Assembly (NCBI GenBank): GCA_963965975.1
Contig: OZ014417.1
Span: forward strand, 7,622,821-7,686,820
DNA: 64,000 nt
Reading direction: 5' to 3'
DNA from: Xestospongia bergquistia
Taxonomy: Eukaryota; Porifera; Demospongiae; Haplosclerida; Petrosiidae
Part shown: one piece after another, positions 35,533 through 51,379 of the stretch
How positions within the stretch are numbered: the stretch's first letter is position 1
Layout: each line of letters begins with the position of its first letter
Position numbers and translations under genes: made by a program
The notes under the pieces: model-generated
The model's input: the letters and a program-made list of their open reading frames with translations, nothing else
Databases searched by the model: none
What the model was told of the DNA's origin: nothing

Positions 35533-38500
35533 ATGGGACGACCATTGTGCCTGGTTACTTTAATTTCTTTATTCTTATCAGCACAAGGTGCAGAGGAGAC
35601 AATAGCTACTGTTTATTATGACGGGTAAGGACTAATTAGTTATATATCTAATGAAATTTTTAAGTAAAATCTTTTTCTGCTAACTTTTTCCCTTCTTAAT
35701 TTTAGTGCTCGTTACAATTTAAAGTATGGAGTTCAAGATAAAGAACATGGTGCAGCTTATGGCTCTTTTATCAGATCACAGAATGAAACTGGGTACGTAT
35801 ATATATAATAATCATACTAACATCATTTCTCCTCTAGTTGGGGTGTTCTCAATGTTGCTGCAGGTTATGCTGGACTTCATCAGTATAATGATGCAGTTAT
35901 AATGAGGGCAGCTGGATATTTAGAGGGGGCACTTACTCAGCCGTAAGCCAGTTGCCTAGCAACATCTGTTTTGAATCATAATATATTTTGTAGTGAGATT
36001 TATGATGAGTTTCGTAGTCAGAGTGAATTTTGGTTCAGTAGTCTGTCTGGTGAGGTTTTAGTAAAACTGAAACAATTCTATTCAGATCAGGTGAACATCT
36101 CAACTTATGTTATGAATAAAATGATAATTTTTCTATAGAGAAATTGGATGGCAGACATGATATCAAGAAATAAGTCAACTAATTGGATATATATCAACTT
36201 AATTTATCAACAATTTCAAGGTATAACTAACTAATATAAGATATGACTACAGTAATAATTAACTTGGTAATTAACTAACATCTATTATATTATAATATTA
36301 CTTTATTTATAGGTTTAATTGAAGGTTATATATCAGTAGCACCAGATGACCAGGTATTATAATATTCACCAGCTGCCTATTACCTGATATATATGACTTC
36401 ATTTAATAGAAATTAGAAACATTCTCTTTTGATTTTCTTTGTGGAAATGGCGACTGGTTGGATATTAAGAACTTTATTGCAGACAGAACTCTAACATTAC
36501 AAGATGAGGTCTGATATTATGAACATATAGATGGAAGAATGTATGGACAGATAGTTAGATGAATGGATTGATGGATGAAATGAATGGATGGATGGTTGGA
36601 CAAAACATAACATAGGTGTAGGAACAATTTTGTCATTGGGGGGAGGGGGGGGGGGGGCACATATGTAACATTTTAACACTGTTTAGTTTAACAGTGAAGT
36701 ATTTCAATAACAACCAAAATAAACCTTCTGTCGTTTACACTGACAAAAATTTTAAAGATGTTTTTACATAAAATGTGCATCTACAGCTGTAAATTGTATT
36801 ATGAGGATAGGGATTGAAAAGTGGCTAATCTAAATCAGTTGATTGTGAAACCATCTCACAAAATATTGGGGGGGGGGGCATGTGCCCCCTGTGCCCCCCC
36901 TGTTCCTACACCTATGCATAAGATAGACAGATGGATGATAAATGGATGACCATTATCTGTGTCACACAACACTTAGATCAATGGGCATTGTTCAGTACTC
37001 ATTAAAGTTCTACCTGGTTACGAAAACATCTTTGCTTCACATTCAAGGTTGTTAATAATAAGTATTTAATGTTGAATTAGTTAGAGATACTGAGGATATC
37101 CCATGTGGTACACAATTTTTATTCCTTTCTGTCACAGCTGGTACATTTATTCATCAATGCTGCGAATTTATAAACATTATAGTTTCAAATTACAAGACAA
37201 ATCGGCTGGTAAACTAAAAACTAATTAATAATATAATCTTAATATATACTTTCCTTAGCATCTCAGACTATGAGCTTCTCAAGTTATCCTGGCTTTCTGA
37301 GCTCATTGGATGACTTCTATATCATGGACAGGTATTTATTACATCATCATTACATCATTGTTAATTATATCATCAATGGACAACAAATACATGTAGTAGA
37401 AACTCTATAAATAGACACTCAGTACCTGGAAACTTTCATTAACATGTCTTATTAACAATAGATATATTTTATTGCAATATTTGTTATATTTTTTAGTAAA
37501 CTTGCTATGCTACAGACTACAAATGCTGTAATTAATCACACGCTTTACAATTTGGCCACACCCCATGCTTTATTAGCATGGCATCGTGTACGTTTAGCTA
37601 ATTGGTTAGCTAATAATGGAAGAGACTGGGCTCAATATATTACTGAATATAATTCAGGTTTGACGATATACTATATTATGTATTATATATTATATTTAGG
37701 TACTTATAATAACCAATATATGGTACTGGATCTTAAACTGGTTAATTTAACAAATGAGATTAAAGATAATGCACTATGGGTTGTGGAACAGATACCAGGG
37801 TATGTAAGTGTCACGTGACAATCATATGCTTTATTGAAACCAAAAAAACACCAAATATAAAGATATACAAATAAAAAGTCGAAAAAAAAGCGCCCAACGT
37901 GGGGCTCGAACCCACGACCCTGGGATTAAGAGTCCCATGCTCTACCGACTGAGCTAGCCGGGCTTCACAACAGAGCTATTTTTTATCCTACCTTGTCTTT
38001 CAGTTATGTTGAAGCTGGTGATCAAACTGCCATCTTGAGGGAAGGATACTGGGCATCCTATAATGTACCATTTTATGAGAAAGTATATCGTCTGAGTGGT
38101 TTTCCTGAAGAGGTGCAGAAACAAGGACCAGAAGAATCACATGATCTTGCACCAAGAGCTAAAATATTTCGTCGAGACCAAGCCAATGTAAGAGTTACTT
38201 CTTCACTAATAATCCCATCAATTCACAATTTAGAAATGTCTCTAATAACTATTGTTTAAATTGTAATTAATTTAATGATTTATCTGTATTAGCTCATTGT
38301 CCATATATAATATCAAATGTATTATAACTTACAATGTATTATTATTATATATTATTATGTATTATAATGTATTATGTTATAACAATCTTATTCCTTATAA
38401 GGTCAAAGATATGATTAGTATGCAGTATATTATGAGATACAATGGTTTGTTATTGTATCTTCTACTAATTTATATGTACATCTAACTGGTTTTATAGGGT

Positions 38501-39121
38501 TTAAAACAGGCGATCCATATGCTAATGGATCTCCTTTTAATGCTATTTGTAGCCGTGGGGACCTGTTGAAGAATGATCCAGTTCCTATAGGTTGTACTGA
38601 CACAAAAGTATGAATGAATGGATGGATGGATGGATGGATTGATAGATGTAATTATATTAAAATTTATTACAGGTAACTGACTATTATAATGCATTATCTA
38701 TGAAATCATTGACTATGTGTGGACCAACATATCAAGTACAATGAATGAATGGATGGATGGATGGATGAATCAACAGACAGATGGATGGACACACAGTAGG
38801 ACATATGGATATACGGACAGACAGATGGATGGACACACAGTAGGACATATGGATATACGGACAGACAGATGGATGGACACACAGTAGGACATATGGATAC
38901 ATGGACAGACAGAAAATTGCATAATTTGAATATATTGAATATATTTTTGTTCAGAACAACTTACCAATATTTAAATGGTCAACATCCAACATTACAGCTC
39001 CTCATTATGGACAGGTAAATTGTATCTCTTATTGTATTTTACATGTCTTCTCTCTCTCTCTCCTCTAAAGCCGGATACATTTGACTTTAACTTTGTATTG
39101 CAGTCTCCATCAATTCCTTAA
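35533..39121 (+). CDS. Phospholipase B-like protein, tandem copy C
   Basis: Signal peptide MGRPLCLVTLISLFLSAQG from ATG 35533 differs from A and B. Exons 2-6 are almost identical to A/B, exon 7 is diverged (KLETFSFDFLCGNGDWLDIK), exons 8-13 match B closely (GHCSVLIKVLPG keeps the Cys), and the last five exons differ again (GFKTGDPYANGSPFNAI, DYYNALSMKSL, PDTFDFNFVLQSPSIP). Ends TAA at 39119-39121. The intron after exon 7 starts with an unusual donor (GTCTGA) and carries a MITE; the intron after QIPG carries an antisense tRNA-Lys. The donor after MRYNG is GTTTGT, also weak. The frame is open throughout, so probably functional. Confidence 0.92.
36611..36916. mobile_element. MITE with 16-bp TIRs and 5-bp target duplication
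   Basis: Perfect terminal inverted repeats CATAGGTGTAGGAACA / TGTTCCTACACCTATG, flanked by direct repeats CATAA (36606-36610 and 36917-36921). Subterminal G runs on the left and C runs on the right (GGGCATGTGCCCCCTGTG) make long poly-G/poly-C stem segments. 306 bp, no coding capacity. Sits in an intron of PLBD copy C only, absent from A and B. Confidence 0.88.
37891..37963 (-). tRNA. tRNA-Lys (anticodon CTT)
   Basis: Reverse complement begins GCCCGGCTAGCTCAGTCGG and has a good seven-pair acceptor stem (two G-T pairs), D arm TAGCTCAGTCGGTAGAGC, anticodon stem TGGGA/TCCCA with loop CTCTTAA, and TGGGTTCGAGCCCCA T arm. Followed in its own sense by an oligo-T run (pol III terminator). No CCA encoded, as usual for a nuclear tRNA. 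It lies antisense inside an intron of PLBD copy C; the same intron in copies A and B is only about 50 bp. Confidence 0.97.
38625..38905. repeat. GGAT-type and 46-bp tandem repeats in PLBD copy C introns
   Basis: Two introns start with GAATGAATGGATGGATGG runs after the donor. 38770-38905 has three copies of a 46-bp unit containing GGACACACAGTAGGACATAT. Confidence 0.85.
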
Positions 39122-39585
39122 AACAGGGAATCATTGTTACTACTAATACAATAATTTGTATTGTAATGTAATTTCCACATTCTATCAACATACTATAATA
39201 ATAATTCACAATTTATTTGTATAGTAGTTACTTTATTCAAAGAGATATTGTTTACATAATTATTCAAGGTTTTATTATGCCCTTTTGTCTGTTTTATTTG
39301 ATTTATTTATAAACAGCAGATGAAATGAAAATGCATTTAGTTAACATTAGATAATAATATATAATTATATAAATTTTATGATAATGTATTAGTCATTACT
39401 AAAATAGATTACTGAGGACAGCTGCAGATTACCAAAGAATCAAAAAATAAAATAAAAATCAGAAAAAAAATTGAGTACCGAAAGATTATTTTAATGTGAC
39501 CACAGAGGTGCTAATACATCAATTGTAAATTAATGACTGATACCAATTCCATGTATTTTTAGAACTGAAATCCAGTCCATGTCCA
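39122..39585. other. Convergent 3' region of PLBD copy C and CaMKI
   Basis: AT-rich, no reading frame or RNA gene recognised. Confidence 0.5.
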
Positions 39586-43367
<3,782 letters not shown>

Positions 43368-44220
43368 TTTCTTCTGATTTAAAACACTAATAATTGTTAA
43401 AGGAACAAAGATAGTTTACTAATAGTAGCTATTCTAGATTACTCTGATAAGTAATGATGTTACTAATGGTGACAACCCCTACATTCATACACTCCTGTGT
43501 TGCACAATGTCGTTAATTAATTGATAAACAATTTATATAATCAATAATTATTATTAATAAATATGATGACATCATATTATGGAGTCCTTGTGCTAGTTCT
43601 ATTATTTGACCATGTGGAACAAATCTAATTATAGTTACATTCTCTTTTACCATTTATCCATGATATAATCATTATTATATTACCATGCATCCATTTTTCT
43701 AATATATATCCATCTGACCTTGTGTGCTGGTCACTCCTTTAATTTATTTACTTAACCTCCTTTAAATTAAAAGCAGACATATACTGGACTAATTGTATTA
43801 TTAACTACTTAGATAATTCTGCCCTCTCTCTCTCTCTTTATAAGCAAGATAGTTTTATTCTCATCTTATATACTTCGACTTACAAAACCTTTAAACCATC
43901 AATCCATTACATCTACTGACATTTCGCATCAATTGACCAGACAACCTCATAACAGACTAGTAAAATTTACTTACGAAGAGTGGATACTCCTGCGAAGGAT
44001 AGGTATTTGAGGAAGACAGCAACAGACAGAGAGATACACAAACCCTTAGTACATTCAGCAACAAAGCAGGATGTCTCCTTGCAAGTATACGAAGTGTCTA
44101 TACGGAACAATCAATTCTCCGTATACTATTATTAAAATAGGTATGGTGCAAGAAACAAGCTTCTCAATTGTTGTGTTTTATTTACTATTACAGGTTTCAG
44201 CTAGGAAGGAAAGGACAAAA
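43368..44220. promoter_or_regulatory. Divergent region CaMKI / RTCB with 5' leader introns
   Basis: 853 bp between start codons. Includes a decayed 60-bp repeat copy (43420-43475), a short CT tract (43825-43838) and, on the RTCB side, a likely leader intron from GTATACG near 44088 to TTACAG before 44194. No core promoter element was identified. Confidence 0.45.
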
Positions 44221-45018
44221 ATGGCAGCAGTAAGGACGTATGATGATGAATGCAAGTATTTAGAGAAAATCGCAAGTTGTACTTACCGGATAAACAAAGG
44301 ATTTGTTCCTAACATGAAGGTAAACAAAGTCTTTGAGATTACCAAATTATTAGTAATTTATTTCCTTCACAGGTAGAGGGACTTTTTTATGTCAATCCTC
44401 ACCTTGAGAAATTGATGTTTGACGAGTTACATCATCACTGTGCTAGCGGAGGTTTGTGCCTTTAAATAATGTTTATAATTTATTATTATTATAGGCGTGG
44501 GTGGGTTCTTACCAGCTGTAAAACAGATCGGTAATGTGGCAGCATTGCCGGGAATTGTAGGGGTATGTAATATTATATAACTTTCTTGTTGAGGGAGGGA
44601 GACACCAACAATAGCATTACATACAATACTCTGACATTTATTGTCTCTCATTTCAATTGTAAATGACTGACTATCTCAAGACTTAATGGTGACTTTCTAG
44701 TTTATATAGTACATCAGATTGTTTGTTTGTTTTCTTATTAATTGTGTCATCTGACAAAGTCTGATATAGCATAAAATTTTTGCATCTCAAAAACAAATTT
44801 ATTTTATTTAGAAATCTATTGGTCTTCCTGATGTCCACTCAGGCTATGGTTTTGCCATTGGTAACATGGCTGCATTTGATATGAACAATCCTGAATCTGT
44901 TGTCTCTCCTGGTGGAGTTGGATTTGATATTAATTGTGGAGTACGTTTAGTTCGTACAAACTTGCATCAAAAAGATGTGGAACCAATTAAGGAACAATTA
45001 GCACAAGTAAGAGACAAA

Positions 45019-45085
<67 letters not shown>

Positions 45086-47470
45086 CAAAGGAGAAAGAGA
45101 ATAGGACAATGTTTTTATTAATTTTCCTTTATATATTTTAGTCAATGTTTGATCACATACCTGTGGGAGTTGGCTCTAAAGGAGTTATTCCTATGACTGC
45201 AAGGTACATGTATGTTAATTTCAAAGTTGTTTGAAGGAAATTAACATGAACAGATGCTCATAAGGAAATTGAATACACATGTACAAGTACATGTACAAGT
45301 ACATGTAGTTGTACATATACAATGGAAATGTAATAAATATGTACAACTACATGTACTATATACATTCACTATTGGATGCAAAACACATGCACTATATATA
45401 TGCTTATATGCATAGTTTCATTCCCATACTGCTAGTACGAGTCTGAGTCTTAAATTATGTAAGTATGTTTTAAAGTGACTAGAATTACTTCTGAGAAATC
45501 AAAATTATTTTTTTTCATTTCTAGAGAATTAGAAACTGCTCTTGAAATGGGTATGGATTGGTCATTAAGGGAGGGATATGCGTGGGCTGAAGACAAAGAA
45601 CATTGTGAAGAATATGGCCGAATGTTACAAGCTGATCCCTCAAAAGTATCTCAACGAGCTAAAAAACGGGGGCTACCCCAATTGGGTACCCTCGGTGCCG
45701 GCAACCATTATGCTGAAATCCAGATTGTGGATGAGATATATAATTCTCATGCTGCAGCTAAAATGGGTATTGAAGAACGAGGTCAGGTCTGTATCATGAT
45801 ACACAGTGGAAGTCGAGGACTGGGACATCAAGTTGCTACCGATGCTCTGGTAGAGATGGAAAAAGCAATGAAAAGGGACAATATTACTGTCAATGATCGT
45901 CAGGTGGGTGTGGTTAATTTTAATTATTTAAATGGTATTTTTGAGTAGTTGGCTTGTGCACATATCAAATCTAAAGAAGGAGAGAACTATTTGAAAGCTA
46001 TGGCAGCTGCTGCTAATTATGCGTGGGTGAATAGATCTAGTATGACTTTCCTGACACGACAGGTATGTTCGTCCATTGTCCATCCGTCTGTCCATTGTTC
46101 TTATCCATCCATTCATCTAATCATCAATCCATCCATTTATTATTATATCTTTTATTCGTCAGCTGACGTCAGGTTTATTTATAATTGATCATTCATTTTT
46201 TAATTTGTTCATACATTCCATTCTTGTTGCCTGTATCCACAATGCTTCCTTTCCTTTAGGCATTTGCTAAAGCCTTTAAATCTACTCCTGATGATCTTGA
46301 CATGCACATAATATATGACGTATCACATAACATTGCAAAGGCAAGATAAACTTCTAAAAATAGATACAGTTATTCTATTAATAGTTACATGACCCAATTC
46401 TATTAATAGTATATGACCTGTTCTATTAATAGTATCACATATGATCTTTATATGTAGGTTGAGGAACATATGGTGAGCGGTCGACAGACATCTCTATTGG
46501 TACATAGGAAGGGATCGACGAGAGCATTCCCTCCTCATCATCCTCTAATTCCAGTAGATTACCAGGTAGGTATTCATATAATTATGTTCTACTTAAATAA
46601 ATAATACTATTTCTATAGATTATTGGTCAACCAGTACTTATTGGCGGGACTATGGGTACATGCAGGTACAGTGTTGCTATGGAAATAATCAAAATTGTTG
46701 AAATTATTCATAGTTATGTCTTGACTGGGACTGAAAAAGGGTTCGAGGAAACGTTCGGTTCTACCTGTCATGGAGCAGTAAGTTAATTCAAACGTTTCTG
46801 ATCTTTATTTGTTTATAGGGACGTGCCTTATCAAGAGCTAAATCAAGGTATTACCTTAAGAGTAGAGAGTGTTAATATTTGAACATATTATCTGAAACTA
46901 AATTTTCATTGCCTTCATTTTCAGACGAACGCTCGATTATGAAGACGTTTTGGGCTCCTTATCTAAAAAGGGTATAGCTATTCGAGTAGCATCACCAAAA
47001 CTGGTTATGGAAGAAGTATGTAAATAAATGGATGGATAGATTAACAGATGGATTGATAGACATGAAAATATGGACAGACAAATTGATAGTATATAAATAT
47101 ATATATCATTTAGAACAGAATTAAAGGACAAAGAACAGAGCTCTCGCTATGTTGCTGTTACTCCGAGTTTCACGCGTTATGCAATCATCAGACAGCTTCT
47201 TTTGTCCTTTAATTCTGTTCTAACCCGCTCTGTCTAAACAATATCGAGCACTCTTCAACAGACTTAGATACTTCAATATATATATATATCATTTATATTT
47301 GTACTGCTTTCTACAGGCTCCAGAATCATACAAGAATGTTACAGATGTGGTTGATACTTGTAAGACATTATGTTTGTAATAACATGATTATTATATTGCT
47401 GGTAGGTCATGAGGTTGGTATCAGTCAGAAAGCCTTCAAACTAAGACCTATTGCCGTGATCAAGGGATAA
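44221..47470 (+). CDS. RTCB: RNA-splicing ligase RtcB homologue
   Basis: Catalytic subunit of the tRNA-splicing ligase complex; joins 2',3'-cyclic phosphate and 5'-OH RNA ends, also used for XBP1-type mRNA splicing. ATG at 44221 in a good context (ACAAAAATGG). Blocks: [67 protein letters not shown] with the metal-binding Cys, [97 protein letters not shown] with the guanylylated-His site, [16 protein letters not shown] and [10 protein letters not shown] at the stop. Full length for the family. Introns carry a GA tract after one donor and a Tc1-type MITE. Confidence 0.97.
45020..45081. repeat. (GA)n microsatellite just after an RTCB donor
   Basis: The donor CAAGTAAGAGACAAAAG runs into GA repeats in the gene's sense strand. 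Confidence 0.93.
46370..46440. repeat. Triple TTCTATTAATAGT palindromic repeat in an RTCB intron
   Basis: The self-complementary word CTATTAATAG occurs three times at about 24-27 bp spacing. Confidence 0.8.
47111..47222. mobile_element. Tc1/mariner-type MITE in an RTCB intron
   Basis: 20-bp perfect terminal inverted repeats GAACAGAATTAAAGGACAAA flanked on both sides by TA, the target duplication of the Tc1/mariner superfamily. 112 bp including both TAs. The internal part contains GCAATCATCAGACAGC. No coding capacity. Confidence 0.85.
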
Positions 47471-47684
47471 CGTTTTTCATTCATGTATTGTATTATACTA
47501 ATTAAGCATGTTTTTTCATTCAATATATTCATTGTTTATACCGCTTTTTACATATTAACAGTTAATGATACTATAATTATATTTGTAGTATACGGAGTAC
47601 GTAATTTTTAATGCAAGCTGCGCGTTGTAATTCCTACACAAATTTTCCGTTTAACTTTGCGCACTTTTAATCAAACGCAACATT

Positions 47685-47696
47685 TTTGGCGGCAAA
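47685..47696. promoter_or_regulatory. E2F-like site before the SUV39-type gene
   Basis: TTTGGCGGCAAA, about 50 bp upstream of the start codon, in an otherwise AT-rich leader. E2F control would fit an S-phase chromatin enzyme; this is inference. Confidence 0.45.
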
Positions 47697-47746
47697 GTCA
47701 ACGTTCCTTCTAAATAATGCACATCCGCTTGTATTCTGTGTAGGGA

Positions 47747-50700
47747 ATGAAAGCTTTCTCCATTCCTTGTCTTCTTTCTAGAGAGGATTTATTGAAAAAT
47801 CACTTGAAAAGATCTCAAAACCAAGGTAAAAGCTATTAGGTGGCATTTTAAAGCGGCAATTCATGACAGAAATATTGTTTTCCTAGGAGTGTTGACCAAA
47901 GTCTCGTCCACCTCCGACAAACAAATCACAAGTATCATTACTGTGACTCCAACTACTAATTCTACAGAGAGCAGTGCCAGTTTATCTTGTACATCTAATT
48001 TTCTATCATCCAAAGACAATAATACAGCCCATAGTAATTTCTCCCCTAGTTCAAGTGGTATCTCCAGTCTGAGTTCATGTTACTCATCTCAGGAACAATT
48101 AAATACCACATTAACAGAACAAAGCTCTGTTCCTCCTTTAAAACTTAAAAAAGTACAATCAGACAATGGTCGTGTATGTTATTCTGTCCATCCAAAATCT
48201 GACACACCCACATTGATTGATACCACACCAAGTATATCTTTTCCAATCTTATCTTCACCAAGTATATCTTCTCCAATCTTATCTTCATACTCATCTCCGA
48301 ATACTTCCCCTTTTGTTTCTTCATTTCAATGCTTATCGTCGCCTTTATTTTCTATTCCTTGTTCATCTCATATTATTACTGATCATAGTTCTCCGTTACC
48401 ATCACTACCTCTAACCCTTATCACGATACCACCAGAAGAAGAACAAGAGGTTGCATCCTCTTATTCATCAGTAAGTGTCTTACTGAGTAATGAGAGAGAG
48501 AGAGGGGGGAGAAGGACTAAGGTATGTGGTTATAAGTAATCACAAGACCTTACTATACTTAGGGAGGGAATTCTAAGTAGGACTCTCTGAGTGGCACAAT
48601 GCTGAGGTATTCAGTGAAAAGAGTAAGGAAAACTTTTTATATTTTAAACAGAATATGCCTCAAAAAGTGTTTACTTATTCATATAATACTGTAATGCAAG
48701 TCATTGGTTGTTTTTAGCTTATAATATAACATAATATAATATAATATAGAATATAATATAACATTATAATATAGAGTATCTTTTACTGCATTCAAAAACT
48801 AAGTATTATATAATTTTTATAAAAATAGCCAGCAGAAACAAAGACTATTACCGATGTCATCTTTAAATTAAATTCGTGTAAAAGAAGTAATACTAGCTCA
48901 GGACTGAAAAGACAGTTAAACTTAAGATCAGATAGGTTAGTTGATTATAACTAGGCTCAACCCCAGACCCATCCTGGTATGTAAGTCTGAGTTTGAGGCT
49001 AGACTACATCATGCACAAACATTATTAATGTACCTGTTTCTTTAGAATGATAGCATGTTTTGTCTCTTTTACAGTGAGTCAGTGAAAAAGCAGAGAATCA
49101 CTTCATCAGACAATTCTTTAGTAAAACATATTCCATGTAATCATCTTAATAGTGCATCCCTGTTACCATGGGAGGGTAGAAGTCCACAGGTACATGATAT
49201 ATAATAAGAGTCACATGACTACTGTGGTTTTATAGAGAAACATATTTATATCATATATCATATCTATGTCTTTTCATCCACAGCAATTACCCTTAAATAC
49301 AATACCCAGTATTGTTTTCAACCCATCTCTAGTACACAGCAATAAACTCTTACAAGCTACTCCACCTTACCCATTGCCCCTTAATTTACCAACCCAATTA
49401 CCTTCATTGTCTCCCAATATAATATATTCTACTGCAAAAACAAAACATGAATACAGTTCTAACTATCCTTGTATTAAAACTCATACAACAGTGAGCCACA
49501 CATGTGCTAGAACACGTGGATTCTCTCAAAATTATAAACCTCATTCAAAAAAAGTATCCTCTATGAAGGGGTTGACAGCTAGCACAGTTGGAAATCCTCA
49601 AACTCCCATATTGCATCATTATCCTCCTCAAGTTCAAACTCAAGTACGGACAACATTACCACAAGTAGAGGAACCAATCCCTGATGAAAAATATATTCTA
49701 ATTCTTTTGACATGGCAGGAAAATTTGAACAAGAAAAGAGGCACGGAAGGAGCCATTTTAGTTGAAAACGTGATCGACAGAGCTGTTCCTCCTCAAAATT
49801 TCCATTACATTACATCCAGTATACCTAGAGAAGGCGTTCCTGATGCAATACCCACGGCTTTAGTTGGTTGTGACTGTAGACAGTGCAGTGATTCAAATTT
49901 TTGTTGTCCTCACATGGCTGGACATAAACCAGCCTACACCAAAGCAGGAAAAATCAGAGCTGACAAAGGCAGTCCTATATATGAATGCAATTTGATGTGC
50001 ATGTGTGAACTTGATTGCGTCAATAGAGTGGTACAAAGAGGACGATGTTTTCCGGTGTGTATTTTTCGAACTCCTGACCGTGGTTGGGGTGTTAAAACTT
50101 GCATGGCTCTTAAAAAAGGTACTTTTGTGACGGAATATGTTGGAGAAATACTTACCGCTGAAGAAGCTGAGAGGAGAGGGCAAGAGTATGACAAAATAGG
50201 ATCTAATTATTTGTTTGACTTAGATTTTGTTGAGGACCAGTCTATGTTCACTATTGATGCTACCTATTATGGCAATATATCACATTTTTTCAATCATTCG
50301 GTCAGTGAGTGTAATGCACTGTTTTGACCGTGCCCACTTTTAAACTGATCCCTTTTGAAGTGATTCATCATAATTGTGTTTTTCATTAAACTGCATTAGT
50401 CATTGGGATTTGTGTCGAGAATGGATCAGTTTCAGAGTAGTATGGTTACAATTTCAGAATCATAACAAAAGTTTATCCTCAATATATTTAAATAGTCATG
50501 TTATGTATACTGCAACATAATAATTATCCAAGTTTGATGAGAGTAGAGTGTGTGCTTTGGGAAATTTAAAACAGTTCAAATTTTTGCTGCTGTGATCATA
50601 AAATTATTTTAGAATAACACATTAAATAATAAATAACATTAAAAATTCTAAACTTCTAACTAAAGGGAAGTTTATGCAAATAAATCTCTTACAACAAACT

Positions 50701-50944
50701 TTATAAAACACACATTATTTTCCTCTTATTTCTCTAGTGTGATCCTAACCTTCAAGTCTATTCGGTTTGGATCAATACATTAGATCCACGTCTACCTCAC
50801 TTGGCTTTATTTGCTACTCGTGATATTGCTAAAGATGAAGAACTGACATTTGATTATCAAATGGGTCACAACATGTCAGCTACTAAGAAAGGCAAAGTGC
50901 GATGTCTTTGTGGGTCAGAGAAGTGTGTAGGTTATTTATTTTAA
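47747..50944 (+). CDS. SUV39-type histone H3K9 methyltransferase lacking a visible chromodomain
   Basis: SET-domain lysine methyltransferase expected to make H3K9me2/3 in heterochromatin. Start ATG 47747 (MKAFSIPCLLSREDLLKNHL). The N-terminal half is Ser/Thr/Pro-rich and low complexity. It is followed by LTWQENLNKKRGTEGAILVE, the conserved segment before pre-SET in SUV39; pre-SET Cys cluster GCDCRQCSDSNFCCPH and YECNLMCMCELDCVNRVVQ; SET: FRTPDRGWGVKTCMALKKG, FVTEYVGEILTAEEAERRGQ, YLFDLDFVED, YYGNISHFFNHS|CDPNLQ across an intron (donor GTCAGT at 50300), EELTFDYQM; post-SET RCLCGSEKCVGYLF and stop 50942-50944. No chromodomain signature was found in any frame upstream. Catalytic NHSC, Tyr and zinc Cys residues are present, so the enzyme should be active. 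Confidence 0.92.
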
Positions 50945-51379
50945 AAATCCTCTTTCTTTAACGTAATAATAGAAAAAATATTTTTCCAATGCTAATATAT
51001 ACTGAAAACTATTCTCTAAATATATTATTATTATATTAATATTTTATTCCATAATGAGACACACTATTGTAATAAGTCAAATTGCCAAACAAGGGGAGGG
51101 GGGAATTTTATGATGTTACTATAAATAGTAACGAGCTTCTTGTCTTACTACTTTTAGAGTTTAAGCAGATTTAATATTTTAGGTTAGTTTTATTGTTAAT
51201 AATACATTGTTGATAGCAACATATAGATATTAATAATAAAACAACAATAATAATAATTTAAAAAGTATTCAAAATGAAATTTATTACTTCTCTGATATAG
51301 GTAATAGTGAACAATTTTGCTGTTCCAAATCATTATCTTAAATGGTATATCGTTAATGAAGGTTATGAGAGGGTCTACC
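50945..51379. other. Convergent 3' region SUV39-type / MANF
   Basis: AT-rich, with ATTATT repeats. No gene or RNA feature seen. Confidence 0.5.

Noticed and set aside
44071-44220. Upstream-extended start for RTCB (MSPCKYTKC...)
   Set aside because: The RTCB protein begins at the ATG at 44221 by family similarity; the upstream part looks like a 5' leader with an intron.
49893-50194. Two minus-strand frames opposite the SUV39-type SET exon
   Set aside because: Shadows of a strongly conserved coding exon on the other strand.
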